Positions 58,420-64,000 of a stretch of 64,000 bases of DNA are shown piece by piece. Every line of letters begins with the position of its first letter. Position 1 is the first letter of the stretch. Both the position numbers and the translations under genes were made by a program. The notes under the pieces were generated by a model. That model was not told the DNA's origin, made no database searches, and worked only from the letters and a program-made list of their open reading frames with translations. This stretch comes from Sphingomonas glacialis (GTDB taxonomy: Bacteria > Pseudomonadota > Alphaproteobacteria > Sphingomonadales > Sphingomonadaceae): the NCBI RefSeq assembly GCF_006439055.1, contig NZ_RCZC01000003.1:248001-312000 (forward strand), given 5' to 3'.

Positions 58420-59729
58420 GCACCAACCCTACCATCCTCCACGACGTCCAGCCCGACGGTTTCTTCACGCGCGGCCTGGCCGAGGCCGATCCCGCAGTGT
58501 TCGCCGGCGTCCAGCACGAACTGACGCGTGAGCAGACGCAGATCGAGCTGATCGCCTCCGAGAACATCGTGTCGAAGGCGGTGCTGCAGGCGCAGGGCTC
58601 GGTGTTCACCAACAAATATGCCGAAGGCTATCCCGGCAAGCGCTATTACCAGGGCTGCCACCCGTCGGACGAGGTCGAGCAGCTGGCGATCGACCGCGCC
58701 AAGCAGCTGTTCGCCTGCGCCTATGTCAACGTCCAGCCGCATTCGGGCGCGCAGGCGAACGGCGCGGTGATGCTGGCGCTGGTCAAGCCGGGCGAGACGA
58801 TCCTCGGCATGAGCCTCGATGCCGGCGGCCATCTGACGCACGGCGCGCGCGCGGCGATGTCGGGCAAATGGTTCAACGCCGTGCAGTATGGCGTCGATCC
58901 GGTGACCCATCTGATCGACTTCGACGAAGTCGCGACGCTCGCGCGCGAGCACAAGCCCAAGCTGATCATCGCGGGCGGCTCGGCCTATCCGCGCCAGATC
59001 GATTTCGCCAAGTTCCGCGCGATCGCCGACGAGGTCGGCGCGTTCTTCATGGTCGACATGGCGCATTTCGCCGGGCTGGTCGCAGCAGGCCTGCATCCCT
59101 CGCCGCTGCCCCATGCGCATGTCGTGACGACGACGACGCACAAGACGCTGCGCGGGCCCCGCGGCGGCATGATCCTCAGCAATGACGAGGCGCTCGGCAA
59201 GAAGTTCAATTCGGCGGTGTTCCCGGGGCTCCAGGGCGGTCCGCTGATGCACGTCATCGCCGCCAAGGCGGTCGCGTTCGGCGAGGCGCTCGAGCCCGGC
59301 TACAAAAGCTACATCGCCGCGGTGATGGAGAATGCCAAGGTGCTCGCGGCAACGCTCAAGGAGCGTGGCGCGGAGATCGTCTCGGGCGGAACCGACACGC
59401 ATCTCGCGCTGATCGACCTGACCCCGCTCGGGGTCACCGGCAAGGATGCCGACGAAGCGCTCGAGCGGGCGAACATCACCTGCAACAAGAACGGCATCCC
59501 CAACGATCCGCTGCCGCCGACCAAGACCAGCGGGATCCGCGTCGGTACCCCCGCGGGCACGACGCGCGGCTTCGGCCCGGCCGAGTTCCGCGAGATCGGC
59601 AACATGGTCGCCGACGTGCTCGACGGCCTGCGCCAGAAGGGCGAAGGCGGCGACCCCGCGGTCGAAGCCGCTGTACGTGAGCGTGTTATTGCACTATGTC
59701 ACCGGTTCCCGATCTATCCGGAGAGCTGA
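58416..59729 (+). CDS. glyA: serine hydroxymethyltransferase
   Basis: 437-aa PLP enzyme that converts serine and tetrahydrofolate to glycine and 5,10-methylene-tetrahydrofolate. It shows [41 protein letters not shown], and the Schiff-base lysine in [17 protein letters not shown]. The start ATG overlaps the rpiB stop. The threonine-aldolase-like enzyme at 14.8 kb is an additional possible glycine source. Confidence 0.97.
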   Translation: MSTNPTILHDVQPDGFFTRGLAEADPAVFAGVQHELTREQTQIELIASENIVSKAVLQAQGSVFTNKYAEGYPGKRYYQGCHPSDEVEQLAIDRAKQLFACAYVNVQPHSGAQANGAVMLALVKPGETILGMSLDAGGHLTHGARAAMSGKWFNAVQYGVDPVTHLIDFDEVATLAREHKPKLIIAGGSAYPRQIDFAKFRAIADEVGAFFMVDMAHFAGLVAAGLHPSPLPHAHVVTTTTHKTLRGPRGGMILSNDEALGKKFNSAVFPGLQGGPLMHVIAAKAVAFGEALEPGYKSYIAAVMENAKVLAATLKERGAEIVSGGTDTHLALIDLTPLGVTGKDADEALERANITCNKNGIPNDPLPPTKTSGIRVGTPAGTTRGFGPAEFREIGNMVADVLDGLRQKGEGGDPAVEAAVRERVIALCHRFPIYPES

Positions 59730-59730
59730 C

Positions 59731-59985
59731 ATGACCGACCACGCTGGTGACGAGAAGCCCAAGACCACTTTCGAGGACATGGCCCGCGCCGTGGGTGACG
59801 ACGTGGTGGAAGTACTCGACAGCGCGGTCGACAAGACGAGCACGCTGATCGGCGGCGAGGACGGCAACCGACTCGTCGGCGGCGCCGTCGTCGGCGCGCT
59901 GGCGGCGATCGTGCTGCCCTTTTCGCTGGTGACGGGCGCTCTGCTCGGAGTCGGCTACGCCGCTTATCGAAAGTTGAACAAATAG
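59731..59985 (+). CDS. 84-aa small protein between glyA and nrdR
   Basis: 84 residues. An acidic, helical N-terminal half (TTFEDMARAVGDDVVEVLDS) precedes a glycine/alanine-rich hydrophobic segment (about 50-77, including VVGALAAIVLPFSLVTGALL) and a basic end YRKLNK. GGAGAG lies upstream of the ATG. It is 1 bp after glyA and 3 bp before nrdR, so it belongs to the operon. It may be a membrane-associated microprotein; no family recognised. Confidence 0.75.
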   Translation: MTDHAGDEKPKTTFEDMARAVGDDVVEVLDSAVDKTSTLIGGEDGNRLVGGAVVGALAAIVLPFSLVTGALLGVGYAAYRKLNK

Positions 59986-59988
59986 AAG

Positions 59989-60450
59989 ATGCGCTGCCCC
60001 TTTTGCGGACATGAAGACAGCCAGGTCAAGGATTCGCGTCCGACCGAAGATGCCGGCGCGATCCGCCGCCGGCGCCAGTGCGAAGGGTGTGCAGCGCGCT
60101 TCACCACGTTCGAACGAATCCAGCTGCGCGAGCTGACGGTGCTCAAGAGCGAGGACAAGCGCGAGCCGTTCGACCGCGAGAAGCTCTTGCGCTCGGTCTC
60201 GATCGCGGCGCGAAAGCGGCCGATCGAGGCGGTGCGGCTCGAGAAGCTCGTCTCGGGAATCCAGCGCCAGCTCGAGACGCAGGGCGAGAGCGAAGTGCGC
60301 TCGGGGCGGATCGGCGAGATGGTGATGGAAGGGCTCAAAGGCCTCGATTCGGTCGCCTATATCCGCTTCGCCAGCGTCTATAAGGATTTCCGCGAGGCGC
60401 GCGATTTCGAGGAGTTCGCCGGCACGGTGAGCGAGGTCGGCAAGGCGTGA
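59989..60450 (+). CDS. nrdR: transcriptional repressor NrdR
   Basis: 153 aa. The zinc ribbon ([18 protein letters not shown], then [16 protein letters not shown]) is followed by an ATP-cone domain with [20 protein letters not shown]. NrdR represses ribonucleotide reductase genes according to (d)ATP level. No nrd gene or NrdR box was recognised in the window. GlyA-nrdR neighbourhood is common in Proteobacteria. Its stop overlaps trmJ as GTGA. Confidence 0.96.
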   Translation: MRCPFCGHEDSQVKDSRPTEDAGAIRRRRQCEGCAARFTTFERIQLRELTVLKSEDKREPFDREKLLRSVSIAARKRPIEAVRLEKLVSGIQRQLETQGESEVRSGRIGEMVMEGLKGLDSVAYIRFASVYKDFREARDFEEFAGTVSEVGKA

Positions 60451-61184
60451 GCACGCTTCCGGCTGTTCCGCCGCCCGTCCTCGTCCTCGTCCGCCCGCAG
60501 CTTGGCGAGAATATCGGCAAGGCCGCGCGCGCGATGCTCAATTTCGGGCTGGTCGAGATGCGGCTGGTGTCGCCGCGCGACGGTTGGCCCAATCCGTCGG
60601 CCGGCCCCGCGGCTTCGGGTGCCGATATCGTGCTCGAGCGTGCGCAAGTCTATGAGACCGTCGCCGCGGCGGTCGCCGATTGCAGCCATGTCTATGCGAC
60701 CACGGTGCGCAAACGCGGCGTGACCAAGCCGGTGGTGACCCCCGAACAGGCTGCCGCCGCGATCCATTCCGGGCCGGGCCGGGCCGCGATCCTGTTCGGG
60801 CCCGAGCGTTCGGGGCTCGAAACCGATGACGTCGCGCTCGCCCGCACGATCATCACCGTGCCGATCAACCCCGAATTCGGCTCGCTCAACCTCGCGCAGG
60901 CTGTGATCCTGGTCGCGTACGAATGGTCGAAGGGGATGGGGCTCGCCCAGCCGCCGGCGGTCGAGCTGCACGAGGCGGCACCCCAGGCCGAGCTCGACGG
61001 GATGATCGGCCAGCTCGACGCGATGCTCGTCGCGACCGACTTCTTCTATCCGCCCGACCGCACGCCCGTGACGCGGCGGACGCTGCGCACCTTGCTGACC
61101 AAGCCCGGCTGGTCGGCGCAGGAAGTGCGGACGTTGCGCGGGGTGTTGTCGGCGCTGTCGGGCAAGACGCCACGCGGGCAATAA
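60447..61184 (+). CDS. trmJ: tRNA (cytidine/uridine-2'-O)-methyltransferase TrmJ-like (SPOUT)
   Basis: 245 aa. [20 protein letters not shown] is the TrmH/TrmJ family start, [20 protein letters not shown] motif 2, and [20 protein letters not shown] motif 3 of the SPOUT knot that binds SAM. The C-terminal helical extension fits TrmJ, which 2'-O-methylates position 32 of tRNAs. The GTG start overlaps the nrdR stop. A TrmH-type rRNA target cannot be excluded. Confidence 0.88.
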   Translation: MSTLPAVPPPVLVLVRPQLGENIGKAARAMLNFGLVEMRLVSPRDGWPNPSAGPAASGADIVLERAQVYETVAAAVADCSHVYATTVRKRGVTKPVVTPEQAAAAIHSGPGRAAILFGPERSGLETDDVALARTIITVPINPEFGSLNLAQAVILVAYEWSKGMGLAQPPAVELHEAAPQAELDGMIGQLDAMLVATDFFYPPDRTPVTRRTLRTLLTKPGWSAQEVRTLRGVLSALSGKTPRGQ

Positions 61185-61210
61185 CCGCAAAATAGAGTCG
61201 ATCCGACCTG

Positions 61211-61239
61211 TTGACGTAGCGAAACGATTGAAGAATAAC
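61211..61239 (+). promoter_or_regulatory. candidate sigma-70-type promoter of the 91-aa secreted protein
   Basis: TTGACG and AATAAC are spaced by 17 bp, 21 bp before the ATG at 61261. The -35 matches the consensus well, the -10 at four of six positions. A GGGGAGA ribosome site lies between it and the start. Confidence 0.5.
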
Positions 61240-61260
61240 GGAGCGGCTTGGGGAGACGGT

Positions 61261-61536
61261 ATGAAACGCTGTTCTATGACCATCGTCGCTGTGTTGTTCG
61301 CGGGACCTGCGCTCGCGCAAACCGCGCCCGTTTCGCAGTCGCCGGCAAAGCCCAAGACTACCTGCCGCACGGCGGTGATCACCGGCTCGCGGATGCCGGT
61401 CCGGACATGTCATGCCGCCAAGGAATGGGCTGACGTCGATTCGGGGCATCGCCGCGATGTCGATCGCGGCAATTTGGTGCTGAACACGATCTCCAAGGCG
61501 CAGACCGATTCTGTCGGAACGCCGTCGTTCCAATAA
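61261..61536 (+). CDS. 91-aa secreted protein with paired cysteines (paralogue 1)
   Basis: 91 aa with signal peptide (MTIVAVLFAGPALAQ). The mature part contains TCRTAVITGSRMPVRTCHAA followed by KEWADVD. The same pattern, Cys-Arg, TGS, Arg-x-Cys-His and EW about four residues on, recurs in the 83-aa protein 316 bp downstream, so the two are diverged paralogues. The cysteines probably form a disulfide in the periplasm. Function unknown. Confidence 0.72.
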   Translation: MKRCSMTIVAVLFAGPALAQTAPVSQSPAKPKTTCRTAVITGSRMPVRTCHAAKEWADVDSGHRRDVDRGNLVLNTISKAQTDSVGTPSFQ

Positions 61537-61851
61537 TCGATACCGCTCGGGACGATGGTACGCGGGAAGTACCCCCCGGTATTACGCGACCGTCGAGTGC
61601 TGATTGAGCCTACGCCTAGCGGGACCCGCAATGTGCGGTGAGAGTCGCAATCGTGCGCACGTTGGGCATCAGGTGCCGATTGCTTGGTCATCAACTCCAA
61701 TGGCTGCCGTTCGCCATCGCTTTCGAACGGCGTGTCATGGGCACGTGCTAAAAAGACAATGCGCGCCTCTTGATGGTCGCTTCGCGCCACTATATTGCGA
61801 TGCCGCAACGATTTTCTGCGAGCGCACCCAAGCCCTTCCCCGGAGATTGCG
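61537..61851. other. 315-bp region between the two small secreted-protein genes, no gene supported
   Basis: Less GC-rich than its surroundings. It should carry the promoter of the downstream paralogue: a TTGATG and TATATT pair is present at 61770-61796, but with a short 15-bp spacer. Several open frames of up to about 80 codons cross it but none has a ribosome site or a plausible protein. Confidence 0.45.
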
Positions 61852-62103
61852 ATGAAAATGGTAGTGGCGTTTGCGCTTATATGCGCTCCGATCGTGGCAC
61901 ATGCCGCCGACCCTGTCCCCGCGGCCGCACCGGGCGAGAAGGAAAAGAAGGTCTGCCGCAGCGAGGAATCGACCGGCTCGCTGTTCGTCAAGCGCGTCTG
62001 CCACACCAAGATCGAATGGGCGGCACTCGACCTCGAGGGTCGGCGCTCGGCCGAGCATATCCAGAACCAGAGCCGCGGCAACGGCGTCGACGTCCCGCGC
62101 TAA
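61852..62103 (+). CDS. 83-aa secreted protein with paired cysteines (paralogue 2)
   Basis: 83 aa. Signal peptide MKMVVAFALICAPIVAHA; CGGAGA upstream of the ATG. The mature part has KVCRSEESTGSLFVKRVCHT and then KIEWAALD, matching the pattern of the 91-aa protein (C-R, TGS, R-x-C-H, EW). It ends in a polar tail NQSRGNGVDVPR. Function unknown. It converges with the chorismate mutase gene, 4 bp apart. Confidence 0.75.
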   Translation: MKMVVAFALICAPIVAHAADPVPAAAPGEKEKKVCRSEESTGSLFVKRVCHTKIEWAALDLEGRRSAEHIQNQSRGNGVDVPR

Positions 62104-62107
62104 ACGC

Positions 62108-62410
62108 TCAGCGTCGGTCGAACGCGGCCAGTTCGTAGGCGATCGACGCTTCGACCAATTGCTCCCAAAGGTCGGCAACGATCGCTTCGGGCACGCCCGC
62201 CGCTTGCGCCGCGGCCACCGCATTGGCGATGACCTGCGTCTTGCGCGCCTCGTCGCGCACCGCCGTCCGCGCGGGTTTGATCCGCGCGGCGGCGTCCATA
62301 TAGGCGAAGCGGCGCGCCAGCAGCGCGACCAGGTCGCGATCGATCTGGTCGACGCCGGCGCGGACCTCGATCATGGTGGCGCAGTCGGGGCCGGAAAGGA
62401 TCTCGCTCAT
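62108..62410 (-). CDS. AroQ-type chorismate mutase
   Basis: 100 aa, all-helical. [20 protein letters not shown] is the AroQ helix 1 (Arg, Asp and Arg of the active site), followed by [19 protein letters not shown] and [14 protein letters not shown]. It rearranges chorismate to prephenate. It could alternatively be an isochorismate-pyruvate lyase (PchB-like), which has a near-identical fold. There is no signal peptide, so it is cytosolic. Confidence 0.85.
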   Translation of the reverse strand: MSEILSGPDCATMIEVRAGVDQIDRDLVALLARRFAYMDAAARIKPARTAVRDEARKTQVIANAVAAAQAAGVPEAIVADLWEQLVEASIAYELAAFDRR

Positions 62411-62550
62411 GCCCGCGGTCTTGGCGGGGCGGATCGTGCCTGTCCAGCTTGACTCGCGTGGCCCACGCGGCTAGGCCCCCACCTTCGCAAATGGCCCCGC
62501 ACCCCGGTGAAGTGGTGGCCCTGCCTCGATCCTTACAGATCTGGATAGAG

Positions 62551-62565
62551 CGATACCGGGTATCG
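62551..62565. promoter_or_regulatory. perfect short dyad upstream of rpsD
   Basis: CGATACC-G-GGTATCG, 55 bp before the rpsD ATG, inside a comparatively AT-rich stretch that probably holds the promoter or leader. It could be an operator or part of an S4 leader structure; the sequence alone does not decide. Confidence 0.35.
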
Positions 62566-62619
62566 ATCTCCTGCCCCGGCAGGCGGTCTTGTCACGAAGC
62601 ACTTGCCAAGGAATATCAC

Positions 62620-63234
62620 ATGTCGAAGCGTTCAAGCGCAAAGTACAAGCTCGATCGCCGGATGGGCGAGAACATCTGGGGTCGTCCCAAGTCGCCCGTC
62701 AACAAGCGCGAATACGGCCCGGGCCAGCACGGCCAGCGCCGCAAGGGCAAGGTCTCGGACTTCGGCATCCAGCTGCGCGCCAAGCAGAAGCTCAAGGGCT
62801 ATTATGGCGACGTGACCGAGAAGCAGTTCCGCGCCTGCTACACCGAAGCCGCCCGCATGAAGGGCGACACCGGCCAGAACCTGATCGGCCTGCTCGAGCA
62901 GCGTCTCGACATGATCGTGTATCGTGCGAAGTTCGCCCCGACCGTCTGGGCGGCGCGTCAGCTCGTTTCGCACGGCCATGTCCGCGTCAACGGCGTGAAG
63001 TGCAACATCGCCTCGCGTCGCTGCTTCGTCGGTGACGAGATCACGCTCGGCACCAAGGCCAAGGAAATGGCGCTGGTGCTCGAAGCGCAGCAGCTCGCCG
63101 AGCGCGAAATCCCCGATTATGTCGCTCCCGACGGCGCGGCGAAGGTTACCTTCACGCGCGTGCCGGCCCTCGACGAAGTGCCGTATCCGGTGAAGATGGA
63201 ACCGAACCTGGTGGTCGAGTTCTACAGCCGCTGA
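62620..63234 (+). CDS. rpsD: 30S ribosomal protein S4
   Basis: 204 aa. S4 binds 16S rRNA early in assembly and regulates translation in some bacteria. [20 protein letters not shown] and [15 protein letters not shown] are the alphaproteobacterial S4 start. The S4 RNA-binding fold is at about residues 95-155 ([30 protein letters not shown]). AAGGAATATCAC is the ribosome site. It stands alone and is ended by a strong hairpin. Confidence 0.97.
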   Translation: MSKRSSAKYKLDRRMGENIWGRPKSPVNKREYGPGQHGQRRKGKVSDFGIQLRAKQKLKGYYGDVTEKQFRACYTEAARMKGDTGQNLIGLLEQRLDMIVYRAKFAPTVWAARQLVSHGHVRVNGVKCNIASRRCFVGDEITLGTKAKEMALVLEAQQLAEREIPDYVAPDGAAKVTFTRVPALDEVPYPVKMEPNLVVEFYSR

Positions 63235-63343
63235 GGCAAGGCTCCGGCGAAGCTGGAGCCAAGCGGATATCAGCGGCTCGGCCGGCGGTGCCACGGCACC
63301 GTCCGACGACGTGGCTCTGCCACGGCGCGATCCGAACCAAGAA

Positions 63344-63372
63344 GGGCGGCCCCGCAACGGGCCGCCCTTTTT
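63344..63372. terminator. terminator between rpsD and the S9 peptidase gene
   Basis: Nine-pair stem GGGCGGCCC / GGGCCGCCC, six-base loop, TTTTT on the plus strand; it ends rpsD. Since the convergent peptidase gene stops 3 bp away, it may serve both. Confidence 0.85.
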
Positions 63373-63374
63373 CG

Positions 63375-64000
63375 TTATTGGGCGGGCAGCTTCAGCGTCG
63401 TGCGAAGAAACCCGTCCGCCTTGCCGAGCAGCGCGGCACGCGCGCTGCTGTCGTCGAGCTGGTGGTCGAGATGCGGGAACTCGACCAGTTCGACCGACTT
63501 GCCCGCCGCTTTCAGTCGCGCTGCCATCAGCCGCGACTCTTCGATCCCGACATTCTGGTCGCGGTCGCCGTGGAACAGCAGCACCGGCGCGGTGATCCGC
63601 GCGGCGTTCTGCGCGGGCGAGCCCTCGCGGACATGCGGCCCCTTGCCGATCCGCGCATCCTGTTCGGTGAAGTCGGTAAAATCATGGCGCTCCTGCCGCA
63701 GCGTCTCGAGGTCGGTGACCGGCGCGACGGCGACGATCGCCTTGAACAGCGTCGGGTCGAGCACCGCGGATTGCAGCGCGGCATAGCCGCCATAGGACCA
63801 GCCGACGATCGCGAGCTTCGACGGATCGGCAATGCCCTGCTTGACCAACCAGCGCCCACCATCGTTGACGTCGCCGATCGCGGTACGCCACGACTTGAAG
63901 CCATTGTCGTTGAACCAAGCGACGCCGTAGCCGGTCGAGCCGCGATAATTGGGCTGCAGCACGGCGTAGCCGCGATTGGCGAAGAATTGCGAGAGCCAGT
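63375..64000 (-). CDS. S9 family prolyl-oligopeptidase-like serine peptidase, C-terminal part
   Basis: The gene continues beyond the right edge; about 208 C-terminal codons are present. It shows NYRGSTGYGVAWFN, the nucleophile elbow GWSYGGYAALQ (catalytic Ser), the Asp in LLFHGDRDQNVGIEES, and the His in EFPHLDHQLDD: the full Ser-Asp-His triad of the alpha/beta-hydrolase domain. The beta-propeller and any signal peptide lie outside the window. Likely a dipeptidyl/oligopeptidase acting in the periplasm; this is inferred from the family. Confidence 0.9.
   Translation of the reverse strand, partial: WLSQFFANRGYAVLQPNYRGSTGYGVAWFNDNGFKSWRTAIGDVNDGGRWLVKQGIADPSKLAIVGWSYGGYAALQSAVLDPTLFKAIVAVAPVTDLETLRQERHDFTDFTEQDARIGKGPHVREGSPAQNAARITAPVLLFHGDRDQNVGIEESRLMAARLKAAGKSVELVEFPHLDHQLDDSSARAALLGKADGFLRTTLKLPAQ

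Noticed and set aside
61604..61855. An 83-codon plus-strand frame between the two small secreted-protein genes
   Set aside because: No ribosome site, unlikely composition, and it runs into the ribosome site of the next gene.

Overview
The window is a 64 kb, GC-rich, densely coded piece of chromosome from an alphaproteobacterium, most likely Sphingomonas or a close relative in Sphingomonadales. Supporting this: a MipZ division-site ATPase, a C4-type 5-aminolevulinate synthase (HemA), a fused PabB-PabC, an Ala-rich insert in GyrB, BtaAB betaine-lipid enzymes, and paired TTAACCAT (CtrA-type half-site) motifs. I see no rRNA, tRNA, CRISPR array, transposase or phage gene. The only repetitive DNA is intergenic, REP-like hairpin elements.

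Layout. 0-8.7 kb: start of gpsA and tsaD on the minus strand, then hemC-hemD and a mitofilin-like membrane protein, a DUF72 protein and a metallo-beta-lactamase, pabBC, an aspartate-type aminotransferase, and a 45-aa membrane protein. 8.7-18 kb: aminopeptidase N, an M28 peptidase, an NAD-binding epimerase-like protein, an EamA permease coupled to a threonine-aldolase-like enzyme, and a class A penicillin-binding protein. 18-21.2 kb: a candidate sulfite-handling cluster (flavin reductase, SorA-like molybdoenzyme, lipoprotein cytochrome c, TauE exporter). 21.2-24.2 kb: rlmN, a GFA-type zinc protein, a small secreted protein and a histidine phosphatase. 24.3-34.8 kb: an outer-membrane barrel protein, then dnaN, recF and gyrB in their ancestral order but separated by unrelated genes, and without dnaA in view. 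34.8-39.5 kb: an exported methyltransferase-like protein, a translationally coupled three-gene two-component module, and an exonuclease. 39.8-43.6 kb: phosphomannomutase, a membrane J-domain protein and mipZ, with divergent panC and a Sel1-like gene behind an inverted pair of TTAACCAT motifs. 43.6-53 kb: topA, an ABC exporter, dprA, plsY, murI, hemA and a Uma2-family protein. 53.1-57.8 kb: a 26-aa membrane peptide, the btaA-btaB-DUF3429 operon, and a fasciclin / anti-sigma / ECF sigma cluster. 57.9-64 kb: rpiB-glyA-small ORF-nrdR-trmJ, two related small secreted proteins, a chorismate mutase, rpsD, and the 3' part of an S9 peptidase.

Most genes are housekeeping. Heme synthesis is represented by hemA, hemC and hemD; folate and one-carbon metabolism by pabBC and glyA; the envelope by plsY, murI, a class A PBP and phosphomannomutase. 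The items most worth a second look are the BtaAB-DUF3429 membrane-lipid operon, the ECF sigma / anti-sigma / fasciclin unit with a candidate bipartite promoter, the SorAB-TauE cluster, the MipZ-J-domain coupling, the CtrA-like dyad before the Sel1 gene, the EF-hand-OmpA fusion, the twin Cys-rich secreted proteins and the 26-aa peptide. I found no clearly unprecedented multi-gene defence or mobile system. All calls come from reading the sequence; no database search was run.
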